Assembly: GCA_963802745.1 (NCBI GenBank)
Contig: CAWDKL010000081.1
Span: forward strand, 37,750 to 101,749
DNA length: 64,000 nucleotides
Direction: 5' to 3'
From: JAJPKK01 sp963802745
Lineage (GTDB): Bacteria; Pseudomonadota; Alphaproteobacteria; Rhizobiales; Xanthobacteraceae
Shown piece by piece: positions 18,880 to 28,538 of this stretch. Both the position numbers and the translations under genes were made by a program. Positions within the stretch are counted from its first letter, which is position 1; every line of letters starts with the position of its first letter. The notes under the pieces are model-generated. The model was not told the origin of the DNA. It was given only the letters and a program-made list of their open reading frames with translations, and did not search any database.

Positions 18880-19734
18880 TCAAGCGATCCGCTCGGTGCC
18901 CTTGATTTGGGTGCGATGCATGACGCGGCGCGCCGCCGGATCGAACGGGTCGCGCCGGTGCAGTACGCCGAGATTGTTCCACATCAGCACGTCCCCGACC
19001 TGCCATTCGTGGCACATGGCGAACCGCTTTTGCGTTGCATGCGCCCACAGGGCGTCGAGCAGCGCTTCGCTGTCGGCGACGCTCATGCCGACGACATAGC
19101 TGTTGGGGCGGCGGCCCAGAAACAGCGCCTTGCGGCCGGTGCCCGGCTCGGTACGGACCAATGGATGCCGGGCGCCCACGGTGTCGCGCACATCGGTGAC
19201 CTCGCGATAGCCCTTGCGCAGCTGCCCGGCGCTGTTGCGCGAGGCGTCGTGCACCGCGAGCTTGCCGGCGACGGCATCCTTCAGCTCCTGCGGCAAGGTC
19301 GCGTAGGCGGCAAACATGTCGGCGAAATAGGTGTTGCCGCCGCTCGGCGGGACTTCCAGCGCGTGCAGCACGGCGGCCTTGGGGGGCACCTCCACATAGG
19401 TCATGTCGGCATGCCACACCGCTTCGCCGTCGCCGAGGCCGCCGATCGGTTTGCCGTTCTCGACCACGTTGGAGATCACGTTGATCTCGGGATAGGCCTT
19501 GTTGAACGGTTCCCCGTACGGGTTGGGACCGGGCGGATCGAGTTCGCCAAAGTTTCGGCTGAAGGCCATCAGCTGCGGATCGGTCAGGCTTTGACCGTGC
19601 ACCACGACGACAAGCCGCGTCCGCCAGGCTTGCGCAATGGCATCCGCCTCGGACGGCGCGAGCGGCCGCGACAGATCGATTCCGCTCACGTGCGCGCCGA
19701 GCGGCGCATCGATGTCGGTGATGGTTATCGTCAT
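18880..19734 (-). CDS. TauD/TfdA-family Fe(II)/2-oxoglutarate dioxygenase
   Basis: A 284-residue protein. The iron-binding HxD is in AVWHADMTYVEVPP, the distal histidine in MWNNLGVLHRRDPFDPAARR, and the arginine there should bind 2-oxoglutarate. The N-terminal VSGIDLSRPLAPSEADAI is typical of TauD/TfdA members that act on taurine, aryloxyacetates or alkylsulfonates. The substrate is not readable. A Bug-type solute-binding protein gene lies immediately upstream on the same strand, which may supply the substrate. Confidence 0.9.
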   Translation of the reverse strand: MTITITDIDAPLGAHVSGIDLSRPLAPSEADAIAQAWRTRLVVVVHGQSLTDPQLMAFSRNFGELDPPGPNPYGEPFNKAYPEINVISNVVENGKPIGGLGDGEAVWHADMTYVEVPPKAAVLHALEVPPSGGNTYFADMFAAYATLPQELKDAVAGKLAVHDASRNSAGQLRKGYREVTDVRDTVGARHPLVRTEPGTGRKALFLGRRPNSYVVGMSVADSEALLDALWAHATQKRFAMCHEWQVGDVLMWNNLGVLHRRDPFDPAARRVMHRTQIKGTERIA

Positions 19735-19813
19735 TGCGGTCACTCCCTTGAGCGCAGTGCTGCATGGCGGTTGCGCGAGCCATGCCGTCGTTCCGCTACG
19801 GCGCGTGCCACGC

Positions 19814-20794
19814 TTATTCCGCCCGGGCGCCGGCTGCCATGATCGGCCCGCGCCAGCGCGCGATTTCACTCACGACCAATTGCCGCAGATAGCCGCGCGA
19901 CCGCCGTTGCGGTGTCACCATGTCGGCGTCGATTTCGCGCATCTGCGCCTGCAGCGCCGGTGCGGTCACGGCCGCGACCGCCGCATCGTGAAGCTTGTCC
20001 AGGATGACGGCAGGTGTTCCGGCGGCGGCGAACAGCCCGTACCAGGCGCTGACGTCGAAATCGGCGAGGCCCTGCTCAGCGGCGGTCGCCAACTCCGGTA
20101 GCATCGACGAGCGCTGGCGGCTGAGGATAGCAACCCCCTGCACCGAACCACCGAGCACCTGCGGCACCGCGACGGTCGCGGTCGGGCATTGGTAGTCGAG
20201 CCGCTCGGCGATCAGGTCCGCCATCGCCTGGGCGCCGCTGCGATATGGCACGTGGACCGCGTCGATACCGGCCGCGGCGTTGAACAGTACGCAGGCGAGA
20301 TGGTTCGAGCCGCCGGTCCCGGCCGATCCGAAATGCAGACCCGCCGGCCTGGCTTTCGCGTAAGCCGTGAAGGCCGCAAGGCCGCGGGGCAGCCCTTTGC
20401 GGGCCACCAGCACGAAAGGCTGTTCGGTGACCAGCATGATGGGCGCGAAATCCGCCGCCGCATCATAGAGCGCGCGCCGGTAGAGCGATTGGTTTTGCGC
20501 ATGGGTGCCGACATTGCCCAGCACCAACAGATAGCCGTCGGGCGGTGAACGGGCGACGCGGTTCGATCCCGTCATGCCGCCGGCGCCCCCGATATTCTCC
20601 ACGATGACGGGCTGCCCGAGTGTTGGGCGCATGCCTTCCGCCATGGTGCGGGCGATCACGTCGCTGGTGCCGCCTGCCGCATAGGGCACCACCAGGGTGA
20701 GCGGGCGGGCCGGAAAATTCTCCGCCGAGGCCGTGATAATCCCGGCGATCGACGTGAGGGTCATCCAAACCGCAAGGGGGGAGGATCGGCTCAT
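19814..20794 (-). CDS. Bug/TctC-family periplasmic solute-binding protein
   Basis: A 326-residue protein starting MSRSSPLAVWMTLTSIAGII, a signal peptide cleaved near ASAENFP. The mature start PARPLTLVVPYAAGGTSDVI, then PVIVENIGGAGGMTGSN and ASPPDGYLL-like phrase are diagnostic of the Bug family, which captures carboxylates for tripartite tricarboxylate transporters. The TctA and TctB membrane genes are not nearby, as is common for Bug proteins. Likely co-transcribed with the TauD-like dioxygenase 79 bp downstream. Confidence 0.93.
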   Translation of the reverse strand: MSRSSPLAVWMTLTSIAGIITASAENFPARPLTLVVPYAAGGTSDVIARTMAEGMRPTLGQPVIVENIGGAGGMTGSNRVARSPPDGYLLVLGNVGTHAQNQSLYRRALYDAAADFAPIMLVTEQPFVLVARKGLPRGLAAFTAYAKARPAGLHFGSAGTGGSNHLACVLFNAAAGIDAVHVPYRSGAQAMADLIAERLDYQCPTATVAVPQVLGGSVQGVAILSRQRSSMLPELATAAEQGLADFDVSAWYGLFAAAGTPAVILDKLHDAAVAAVTAPALQAQMREIDADMVTPQRRSRGYLRQLVVSEIARWRGPIMAAGARAE

Positions 20795-21040
20795 CAGACG
20801 CGTGTCTCCACTAAAAGCTGGTGCCCGGTTCCTGGTCGCGGCAAACGCAAATGCCTGCTGTGAGGGGCGCGAAGGAGCACGTTTCGGCACGTCGCGATCG
20901 GTCTTCCCAACAAGAAATTGCGGCACAATTTTTTACGTGTTTCTTGACCAAATTTCTTTGGATATGCTTTGGTGCGGCGTGTCTGATCGAAGGGCGCTCT
21001 GCATCGACCTCGCCTGCGATTTAAAATCACGCCAAGGAGA

Positions 21041-21397
21041 ATGAAACCTATGACTCGTAGTCGGTTCTGCCTGACGGCATTTGCGTTAGCGGCGATCATG
21101 ATCTCGCATGCCGCGACCGCCCAAACCCCTGCCGCTCCCGCTCAAACCCCTGCTGCTCCCGCCCAAACCCCTGCTGCTCCGGAAAGCAAGCCGGCGGCCG
21201 AACCGTCCGCCTCCGAACAACTGTCGAAGGCGGTGGATCAGGTTGATAAATGGACCAAGAAGAAGTTTGAAGCCGCCAGAAAGGAATGGGTAAGGAACAA
21301 AGAGCAGTGGGCCGATTGCCGCAAACAGGCAAGCGAGCAGAACCTGAAAGGCCGCAAGAGCTGGTCGTTCCTCTACAAGTGCATGACGCCGAGCTGA
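21041..21397 (+). CDS. Small secreted protein with QTPAAPA repeats
   Basis: A 118-residue protein: signal peptide MKPMTRSRFCLTAFALAAIM, then three tandem QTPAAPA units encoded by near-identical 21-bp repeats (about 21121-21181), a Pro/Ala linker, and a basic helical end WADCRKQASEQNLKGRKSWS with two cysteines (..DCRK..; ..YKCM). The C-terminal block recalls PsiF-type repeats. AAGGAGAATG precedes ATG 21041. Function unknown; an envelope role is inferred from the signal and linker only. Confidence 0.7.
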   Translation: MKPMTRSRFCLTAFALAAIMISHAATAQTPAAPAQTPAAPAQTPAAPESKPAAEPSASEQLSKAVDQVDKWTKKKFEAARKEWVRNKEQWADCRKQASEQNLKGRKSWSFLYKCMTPS

Positions 21398-21436
21398 GCG
21401 CTCCGCCCAAGATCGTGTGGGGAAACAGCGTCATCG

Positions 21437-22246
21437 TCACCTTGACGTTGTGCTGCGTGCAGCGGTCACCGGTCGCGTTGCGGCTTCCGTGATCGCCGCG
21501 CCGAGCAGCTTTGCAAAGCACGCATAGCCCCAATCATTCATGTGAAGCAAGTCCGGGGACAGGAACGCCGCGAACGGAATGTCCTCGGCCTCATGCCAGC
21601 GGCGCATGACCGCGAAGCGTGGAAATAAATCGACGGCGTGCCGGTTAGCGGCTGCCGCAATCACGGCTACCATGTCTTCAGCGTCCGCTTTGGCGAGCAC
21701 CTTCGGGGCGAACTGCGGATCGATCAGCACGATATCGATGCCGAGCGCGTGCATCTTTGTAAGCCCTCTATTAATAAGACGGTTGACCGAGCCGAGCGGA
21801 TCGTCACGCAGCACCGCATTGGTGCCCAGCTGCCATAACACCACGTCCGGCCGGTTGACCGGGGCCAATTGATCGAACCGCGCCAGCATACCGGCCACCT
21901 CGTCCCCGTTGATGCCGCGATTGACGACCGTAATGGCAGCTCCCGGCAAGTGCGCCCGCAATTCCACCTCAAGACGGCTTGGATAGGACGTGAGCGGCGA
22001 ACTCGCACCGGCGCCGGCGGTCGATGATGATCCCAGCGCCATGATGGTGACCGGTTTGCCGTTCGTAATCAGCCGCCGCATGTGCACGAGCGGCGCGGAC
22101 AGCCGTGTCTGCTTGGGGGCGTCGCGGCAGACATAGGTGGCCGCTTGCGCGCGCGCTGACGGCGGAGCGTAAAGGACGGAAGCCGCCACTGCGGCCAGGC
22201 ATATGTGCATCAAGGTTTTCAATGGAGCCACCGACTCAAGGGACAT
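21437..22246 (-). CDS. SGNH/GDSL-type hydrolase, secreted
   Basis: A 269-residue protein with an N-terminal hydrophobic signal (LKTLMHICLAAVAASVLYA). Block I is IMALGSSSTAGAGA (nucleophile Ser), block III is VVLWQLGTNAVL, and block V is SPDLLHMNDWGYACF (D..H). These are the active-site elements of SGNH hydrolases, which remove or transfer acyl groups on carbohydrates. It overlaps the upstream SGNH gene by 11 bp and forms an operon with OpgC, suggesting it acts on an acylated periplasmic glucan. Confidence 0.85.
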   Translation of the reverse strand: MSLESVAPLKTLMHICLAAVAASVLYAPPSARAQAATYVCRDAPKQTRLSAPLVHMRRLITNGKPVTIMALGSSSTAGAGASSPLTSYPSRLEVELRAHLPGAAITVVNRGINGDEVAGMLARFDQLAPVNRPDVVLWQLGTNAVLRDDPLGSVNRLINRGLTKMHALGIDIVLIDPQFAPKVLAKADAEDMVAVIAAAANRHAVDLFPRFAVMRRWHEAEDIPFAAFLSPDLLHMNDWGYACFAKLLGAAITEAATRPVTAARSTTSR

Positions 22247-22985
22247 TCTTCTGGGTTGCCTTCGCGACTTTGGCACCGGTGACGACCAGATCCGCCAATA
22301 GCCGCCCCAGGCAGTCATGGACACGCTCGGCGATGATCGTACTGCGGGTCGCACCATAAAGGTCGAAAATTCCGGCTTCATTCCATCGTTTCATGATCGA
22401 CAACCTGTCGAACAGATTGACCTCCCGCTGCAGCGCCACGATCCGCATGGCGTCGGCATAAGCTCCGACGGCAAGCATGGCCTCCGTGCGCGGGCTGTAT
22501 TGCATGTTCATGAATACCACATCGACCTTTGCGGCCTGCAGGACATCGACGCCATCGTCAAGTGCGGCCCGAAATTCTTCCGGGTCCATGCCACGGATCG
22601 CATCGGCCGTGCCAGTCTGCCATATTACCAGCGCGGGCTTCGACTCCGCAACAAAACCAGCAAGCTTGAGTTGCATGTCGTGCGCGGTTTCGCGGGCGCG
22701 GGCGAAGGTGGAAACCTTGACGTCGACGCCCGGAAGGAGGGCGGTCAGCGCCGCGTTCAACCGCGTCGGATAGGCGATGTTCGTACCGGTCGGTCCGTTG
22801 AGCTGCGAAGATGCGCTCCCCACGACCGCGATGTTCAGCTTCTTTTTGGCGATCGCACGGGCCACTTGGGGCAGACCGAAGTCCGGTCCCGCGGCACCGG
22901 CATTGCTGATGCACTCCGTCTCCGCCTTGGCGACGGATGCGGCACCGGCCAGCGCGAACACCAGTGCAACGACGAAAGCTTTCAT
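22236..22985 (-). CDS. SGNH-like protein with divergent active-site blocks
   Basis: A 249-residue secreted protein (signal MKAFVVALVFALAGAASVAKA). It is a paralogue of the neighbour downstream: LNIAVVGSASSQLNGPTGTN aligns with block I, LVIWQTGTADAI with block III, and TIIAERVHDCLGRLLADL with block V, where an E-x-x-H replaces the usual D-x-x-H. The catalytic set is therefore not canonical and activity is uncertain. The start ATG overlaps the OpgC stop (ATGA), so the pair is translationally coupled. Confidence 0.75.
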   Translation of the reverse strand: MKAFVVALVFALAGAASVAKAETECISNAGAAGPDFGLPQVARAIAKKKLNIAVVGSASSQLNGPTGTNIAYPTRLNAALTALLPGVDVKVSTFARARETAHDMQLKLAGFVAESKPALVIWQTGTADAIRGMDPEEFRAALDDGVDVLQAAKVDVVFMNMQYSPRTEAMLAVGAYADAMRIVALQREVNLFDRLSIMKRWNEAGIFDLYGATRSTIIAERVHDCLGRLLADLVVTGAKVAKATQKNVP

Positions 22986-24145
22986 ACCCCTCCTCCCGTG
23001 AGGGTGGCGCCTGGTGGCCCAGGTCGTGATCGGGGACTCCTCCCCTCAATATGCTTGTACCATGACAACAGGGTGGCTGTCCCGATCATTATCGCAAGGC
23101 CCAAAATGCTCACGGCCACCTGCATAGCGACGCCCTCGTTGACTTCCACCAGGGCGAAATGCGCCGCGAAGGAGAGGAACACGCCGAGGCAAAAGATTTC
23201 GAGGGAGTTTTGGCCGCACAGGATCGCGGGACGCAGCCAGACGGACCGCAATCCCCGCCAATGAACGGGCACCAGACGGACCGTCACCACCGCCAGGCAG
23301 AGAAAATGCACAAATCGGAACATATGCAGATTGGTCTTGTCGATATACATCCATTCTTCAAGCGACTTAGGTATCATCGTATCGAGACCCGGGACGTACC
23401 AAGTTAATGCGACAAGAAACGCAAAGATGAGGAACAGCACTGCGAGGACGGCCGTGATCGGCGACATGATCACGAATGACAGCCGCTCGGCACCGCCCAA
23501 GGCGCACCAGGCACCGAACACGAACAGCAATTGCCACGCGAACGGATTGAATACCCAGGTACCATTCGGATAGGCCGGCAGGGCCCACTGGAAATGCCAC
23601 GTCAAGGCGTAAAGCAAAAACGAGCCCGCGAGCGCGAATACAGGCGCGCGCAACAATAGCCATAGCATCGGCGGAAAGGCCGCCAGCAGTACGATGTAGA
23701 GGGGCAGCACGTCCATGTTGGCAGGCTTGAACTTCAACAGCAACGCCTGAACCAGCGTGACGTCCGGCTGCTGGAGGAAGTCGAAGATGCCCATCTCCTC
23801 GCTGTAGAGCGGATTCTCGAAGCTGTGCGCCACATAAGATATTTCCGCCGTATAAATGGCAAACAAAAAAATGTGGGCGACATAGACCTGCCACGCGCGT
23901 TTGAGGATACGGGCGCCTGCCACCATGGCGCCATGTTCGCGCATGGCCCGCCCGTACACGAACGCGGCGGTGTAGCCCGAGATGAAAACGAAGATTTCAG
24001 TCGCGTCGGAAAACCCGTAGTTGCGAATGGTGATCCAGCTGACGATGTTCGAGGGAATGTGGTCGAGGAAAATCAGCCACAGAGCCAGTCCGCGGAACAG
24101 ATCCAGCCGAAGATCGCGTTCGCCCAGTTGTGGCAGAGACATCAA
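22982..24145 (-). CDS. opgC: OpgC-family membrane acyltransferase
   Basis: A 387-residue protein with about ten membrane helices. The N-terminus RDLRLDLFRGLALWLIFLDH and SDATEIFVFISGYTAAFVYG are OpgC hallmarks. OpgC adds succinyl groups to osmoregulated periplasmic glucans. Other motifs: QNSLEIFCLGVFLSF near the C-terminus. It leads a three-gene minus-strand operon with two SGNH proteins, which points to coordinated addition and removal of acyl groups. opgGH is not in the window. Confidence 0.88.
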   Translation of the reverse strand: MMSLPQLGERDLRLDLFRGLALWLIFLDHIPSNIVSWITIRNYGFSDATEIFVFISGYTAAFVYGRAMREHGAMVAGARILKRAWQVYVAHIFLFAIYTAEISYVAHSFENPLYSEEMGIFDFLQQPDVTLVQALLLKFKPANMDVLPLYIVLLAAFPPMLWLLLRAPVFALAGSFLLYALTWHFQWALPAYPNGTWVFNPFAWQLLFVFGAWCALGGAERLSFVIMSPITAVLAVLFLIFAFLVALTWYVPGLDTMIPKSLEEWMYIDKTNLHMFRFVHFLCLAVVTVRLVPVHWRGLRSVWLRPAILCGQNSLEIFCLGVFLSFAAHFALVEVNEGVAMQVAVSILGLAIMIGTATLLSWYKHIEGRSPRSRPGPPGATLTGGGV

Positions 24146-24346
24146 GCTTCCTTAAAACACCGGCTGCCTCGGCCGGGTGCAGCGCCGATGCTTAGGTGAG
24201 GTTGACACCGCGGCGCAAGGGAGTACATGGCGAACGTCCGCGGCGCGACGATTGGCTCGAAAAGCTGCCATTGGGCGACCGTCCCATCGCGTCGAGATGT
24301 TTCCGGTACACACCCCCTCACCGTCACCGCGATGGACGACACCGCC

Positions 24347-24739
24347 ATGTATCGTGCTGTAACCCGCGACATCGAAATCACCGTATTGCCACGCTTCTTG
24401 CCCGAGCAGTCGTCGGCCGACAAGCGGGAGTATTTCTGGGCCTACACGATCGAAATCAGCAATCGCGGCAGCGCGACGGTTCAGCTCAAAACCCGCCACT
24501 GGCGCATCACCGACGCGTTCGGCCGCCAGCAGGAAGTACGCGGCGCCGGCGTCGTCGGCGAGGAGCCCGTACTGGAGCCCGGTACGTCATTCGAATATAC
24601 CAGCGGTGTGCCGTTGCCAACTCCGTCGGGTTTCATGGTCGGCACCTACGGAATGGTGACGGCGACCGGCGAGCATTTCGTTGTCGATATTCCAGCATTT
24701 TCCCTTGATAGCCCAGACACCAAACGCACCGTCAACTAA
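24347..24739 (+). CDS. apaG: ApaG (Co2+/Mg2+ efflux-associated) protein
   Basis: A 130-residue ApaG: YRAVTRDIEITVLPRFL at the start, then YFWAYTIEISNRGSATVQLK, RHWRITDAFGRQQEVRGAGV and GVVGEEPVLEPGTSFEYTSG, all diagnostic of this fibronectin-III-like fold. The biochemical role is unsettled; links to Ap4A metabolism and cation efflux have been reported for enterobacteria. Start 24347 matches the family, with ATG 24332 possible. It converges with hslO. Confidence 0.93.
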   Translation: MYRAVTRDIEITVLPRFLPEQSSADKREYFWAYTIEISNRGSATVQLKTRHWRITDAFGRQQEVRGAGVVGEEPVLEPGTSFEYTSGVPLPTPSGFMVGTYGMVTATGEHFVVDIPAFSLDSPDTKRTVN

Positions 24740-24779
24740 ACCGTCGCTAGCTAGACGCGGCAGACCGCCGCGGTTCCCG

Positions 24780-25788
24780 TCACGACTGTTCCGTGAGTTC
24801 CACCTCGTCCGGGGTGAAAACGTATTTCGCGTTGCAGAATTCGCACGTCACCGAAATCACGCCGTCCTGAATCATATGGTCGCGGTCGTCTTTGGGAAAG
24901 CTCATCAGCATGCCGGACACGCTGGCGCGGGAGCACGAGCACTTCGCCTCGACCTCGGACGGCGTGAATACCCGCACGCCGTGTTCGTGAAAGAGCCGAT
25001 ACAGGAGGCGCTCGCTCGAAACATCGGGGTCGATCAGCTCGATATCTTCGACGGTTGCGATCAATGTTTGTCCTTCGATCCAGGCATCATCCTCCGGCAT
25101 AGACATGCCGCGTCACGCCTTCCGGTACATCTCCGGGATCGAGATCGGGCCCGCGCATCCGCTCGGTCTTCTTGGGCAGGAACTGCAGCAGCATACCGCC
25201 GGCGCGCCAGCGGTGGCGGGGACCGCCGGCAGCCGCCGACAGTTCTTCGGCGACAGCAAGGCGCACCCGGGTCGGAATCTGCTCGGAGCGCAGAAAATAT
25301 TCATGGGCGGCGTCCTCGAGACTGCCGCCCGTCAGTGCCACCAGGCCCTGGTACCGGCTCATCTCCGGACCCTGGTCGATCGTCATGGCGAGGTGCCCGC
25401 GACCGAGCAACCGGCCGGCCTGATCGGTGCCCCGGTCGTGCGGCGCCGCCGCGACATCCGCCGCGTTGAACTGGGCGCAGGCTCTGATCCGGCCCGGGCT
25501 GCGATAGTCAACCACCAGCATCCGCACCGGGCCGTCGCTCTTCGTCTGCAGGATAAAGCGGCCATCAAATTTGAGCGAGGAGCCGAGCAGCACCGTCAGC
25601 GCGATCGCTTCGCCCAAGAGCTTGGAAATCGCCGGCGGATAGGCATGGCCGTTGAGGATGTCATCGAGTGCGGGCCCGAGCCGGACGACCCGGCCGCGCA
25701 AGTCCAGCGACGCCACCTCGAAAGGCAAAACGGTGTCGTCGACCGCCCGCTCCATCGGCGTCCGCGAGATGGTCTCCGGCGGGGTCAT
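24780..25788 (-). pseudogene. hslO: Hsp33 redox-regulated chaperone, one frameshift
   Basis: The N-terminal chaperone domain runs from ATG 25788 (overlapping the argF stop as ATGA) through LGSSLKFDGRFILQTKSDGP to GDVPEGVTRHVY. The remaining 100 residues are in another frame: EDDAWIEGQTLIATVEDIEL, KCSCSRASVSGML and CEFCNAKYVF. The CxC and CxxC zinc cysteines are all present. The shift occurs in GCCGGAGGATGAT (about 25090-25095); removing one G rejoins the frames to about 335 residues. Hsp33 is activated by cysteine oxidation. The perfect continuation favours a sequencing error. Confidence 0.9.
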
Positions 25789-26708
25789 CGCACACCCGCA
25801 TTCAGGCACCAAACCAAAATGCCCTTTTGCGCATGCAACCGGTTTTCCGCCTCGTCGAACACCACGGATTGTGGCCCGTCGATCACGTCGTCGGTGACCT
25901 CATCGCCGCGGTGGGCCGGCAGGCAATGCATGAACAGGGCTTCCGGCCTCGCCTTGGCCATCAGACTGGCGTTGACTTGGTAAGGCTTGAGCAGGTTGTG
26001 CCGGCGCTGGCCATCGCGGTCGCCCATCGACACCCAGGTGTCGGTGACGACGCAATCCGCATCCTTGACGGCGGCTTCCGGGTCGCAGCCGATGCGAATG
26101 TCGGCGCCTGCCGATTTGACCCAATCGAGCAGCGATTTATGCGGAGCAAGCTCCGCCGGGGTCGCGATCGCCAGCGTGAACTCGAACTGCCGCGCCGCAT
26201 GCATCCAGGACGCGAGCACGTTGTTGGCATCGCCGGTCCATGCCACCTTGCGGCCCTGGATCGCCCCCCGGTGTTCTTCGAAGGTCATGACATCGGCCAT
26301 GATCTGGCACGGATGCGAGAGCCGCGTCAGCCCGTTGATCACCGAAATCGTTGAATAACGCGCCAGCTCCAGCAGCATCTCATGGTCAAGCGTACGGATC
26401 ATGACGGCATCGACATAACGTGACAGCACGCGGGCCGTATCGGCGATGAACTCGCCGCGGCCGAGCTGCATTTCTTGCCCCGTCAGCACTATCGTATCGC
26501 CGCCGAGCTGGCGCATCGCTACTTCGAACGATACCCGGGTGCGGGTCGAAGGCTTGTCGAAAATCATCGCCAGCATTTTGCCGGCGAACGGGTGAGCGGC
26601 CGTCTGGCGCCCGCGCTGCTTCATGGCGCGGCTGTCTTCGATGATGGCGCGCAGGTCGCCCGGCGCAATATCGATCAAGTCCAGAAAGTGCCGAGGGGAA
26701 ACGCTCAC
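25785..26708 (-). CDS. argF: Ornithine carbamoyltransferase
   Basis: A 307-residue enzyme that makes citrulline from ornithine and carbamoyl phosphate. The carbamoyl phosphate site is FDKPSTRTRVSFE, HPCQIMADVMT is the second-domain motif, and HCLPAHRGDEV carries the active-site cysteine. The start overlaps the argD stop by 4 bp, and its own stop overlaps the hslO start, so argD-argF-hslO is a tightly coupled operon. Confidence 0.97.
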   Translation of the reverse strand: MSVSPRHFLDLIDIAPGDLRAIIEDSRAMKQRGRQTAAHPFAGKMLAMIFDKPSTRTRVSFEVAMRQLGGDTIVLTGQEMQLGRGEFIADTARVLSRYVDAVMIRTLDHEMLLELARYSTISVINGLTRLSHPCQIMADVMTFEEHRGAIQGRKVAWTGDANNVLASWMHAARQFEFTLAIATPAELAPHKSLLDWVKSAGADIRIGCDPEAAVKDADCVVTDTWVSMGDRDGQRRHNLLKPYQVNASLMAKARPEALFMHCLPAHRGDEVTDDVIDGPQSVVFDEAENRLHAQKGILVWCLNAGVR

Positions 26709-27934
26709 GGTCTTAGCTCGGGAGTATGCGGCAAGGCCTGGGCCTGCTGCTTCGCGCGCCGGTCGCGTTCGATCCGTTGCGCAGCGCGATCGATGCAGCC
26801 GATCGCCGCGATGATTTCGGATTCTTCGACGATGAGCGGTGGCAGCAAGCGTACCACATTATCGCCGGCCGCGACCGCGAGCATCATCTCGGCGCGTAGC
26901 GCGGTAACCAAATCGCCATTCGGGCAGGCGGCCACGAGGCCCAGCAGCAGCCCCTCGCCCCGCACATCCGCGACCACGTCCGGGTGCATATCCTTGATCT
27001 CGGCGAGCCGCTGCCGGAACAGGCCGGCGGACCTGCGCACCTTGTCGAGAAAGCCGGGCGCCAGCACGACGTCGAGCACGGCATTGCCCACCGCCATGGC
27101 CAACGGATTGGCCCCGAACGTCGACCCATGCGTCCCCGGCGTCATTCCCTTGCCGGCCTCGGCCGTGACCAGGCACGCACCCAACGGAAATCCGCCGCCG
27201 ATCGCCTTCGCGACGCCCATAATGTCGGGCGTGACGCCGAGGTGCTGATAGGCAAAAAAACTGCCGGTGCGGCCGACACCGGTTTGAACTTCATCGAACA
27301 CCAGCATCAGGCCGTGGCGGTCGCACAGCTCGCGCAACGCCTGCAGAAACGGCGCCGGCACCACCCGCACGCCGCCCTCGCCCTGGATCGGCTCGATCAA
27401 GATCGCCGCGGTTTGCGGGCCGATCACGGCTTTGACCGCGTCGATATCCCCAAAGGGCACCTGGTCGAAACCTTCGACCGTCGGACCAAAACCTTCCAGA
27501 TATTTCTTTTGCCCGCCGGCTGCGAGCGTGGCCAGCGTGCGGCCATGAAAGGCGCCCTCGAACGTCACGATCCGATAGCGTTCCGGCCGTCCCGACGCAT
27601 ATTGGTATTTGCGCGCAACCTTAATTGCGCACTCCATGGCCTCGGCGCCGGAATTGCAGAAAAATACCAGGTCCGCGAATGTCGCTTCGCACAGCCGCTC
27701 GGCCAACCGTTCGGCCTCCGGAATGCGGAACAGGTTCGATACATGCGAAAGCTTGTGGGCCTGGGTCGTTAACGCTTCGATCAGTTTCGGATGGGCATGA
27801 CCGAGCGCGTTGACGGCGACGCCGGCGGTGAAATCGAGATAACGATCGCCATTGGTCGCGAATAGCCACGGCCCTTCACCGCGTTCGAACGCAAGATCGA
27901 CGCGGGCATAAGTCGGCAATAGATGCGAGGTCAC
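26705..27934 (-). CDS. argD: Acetylornithine/succinylornithine aminotransferase
   Basis: A 409-residue class III PLP aminotransferase in arginine synthesis. Motifs: FFCNSGAEAMECAIKVARKY (cofactor phosphate), LMLVFDEVQTGVGRTG (PLP-stabilising Asp) and DIMGVAKAIGGGFPLGA (the Schiff-base Lys). The start is GTG 27934, giving VTSHLLPTYAR, the usual family beginning; the frame stays open 370 bp further upstream but only through repeats. First gene of argD-argF-hslO. Confidence 0.95.
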   Translation of the reverse strand: MTSHLLPTYARVDLAFERGEGPWLFATNGDRYLDFTAGVAVNALGHAHPKLIEALTTQAHKLSHVSNLFRIPEAERLAERLCEATFADLVFFCNSGAEAMECAIKVARKYQYASGRPERYRIVTFEGAFHGRTLATLAAGGQKKYLEGFGPTVEGFDQVPFGDIDAVKAVIGPQTAAILIEPIQGEGGVRVVPAPFLQALRELCDRHGLMLVFDEVQTGVGRTGSFFAYQHLGVTPDIMGVAKAIGGGFPLGACLVTAEAGKGMTPGTHGSTFGANPLAMAVGNAVLDVVLAPGFLDKVRRSAGLFRQRLAEIKDMHPDVVADVRGEGLLLGLVAACPNGDLVTALRAEMMLAVAAGDNVVRLLPPLIVEESEIIAAIGCIDRAAQRIERDRRAKQQAQALPHTPELRP

Positions 27935-28193
27935 GACATGGCTCGTTTGTGGCGTCGTCGACGGTGACGATCGTTTCTGGGCGGAAAATGCAATGTGCCG
28001 CCCCTCCGGGCGGCACAGGATGATCCTACGTGAGCGACCGTCCATGTCAACATTTTCGGCTGGCTCGGTCTCGCCGGGTGGGCTCGGCGGGACGAATGGA
28101 TGCCCGTCAATGCGCAATGGCTGCCGCGCGGAGGCGGAGCTCCCCAAGCGGTCGCCGCCGCAAGGTTGAGCTGCACCGCCCGCGCCCGCGCGC

Positions 28194-28369
28194 CCCCTCT
28201 CCCCATCGTCCTTCACGATGGGGAGAGGGCCGGGGTGAGGGGCAGATGCGGGCGCAGATGGTGCGGCCGATCGCTCCGCGGCGGTGGCCCGCCCCAACGC
28301 CCTCACACGCCCCGGCCCCTCACCCTAACCCTCTCCCCACGGCGTGAAGAACGCCGCGGGGAGAGGGGC
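28194..28369. repeat. Dispersed CTCTCCCC/GGGGAGAG repeat, copy A
   Basis: The unit starts CCCCTCTCCCCATCGTCCTT, forms a hairpin with CACGATGGGGAGAGGG, then GCCGGGGTGAGGGGC, about 70 bp of variable GC-rich DNA, the reversed CGGCCCCTCACCCTAACCCT and a second hairpin CCCCACGGCGTGAAGAACGC...GCGGGGAGAGGGG. A near-identical copy follows at 28539-28714, and a third is at 47886-48070. It is noncoding and looks like a mobile palindromic element; long frames across it are accidental. Confidence 0.85.
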
Positions 28370-28538
28370 GCCCGCCGCCACGCGCACGCCTCTCACGTCG
28401 GTCCGGCCGGCGGGCGGCGCGCCAGCCCGGCCCAGCCTACCGCCCCGGCTGACCCTCACCCCGCCACTCCCCGCGCCGCACCGCCGCTCGCTGACCTCAC
28501 ACCATCCGCCGCGCGGTACCTCGCACCCCGCGCGCGCG

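Noticed and set aside
27935..28306. N-terminal extension of ArgD
   Set aside because: The extra 124 residues are translated repeat sequence; the GTG at 27934 gives the normal family start.
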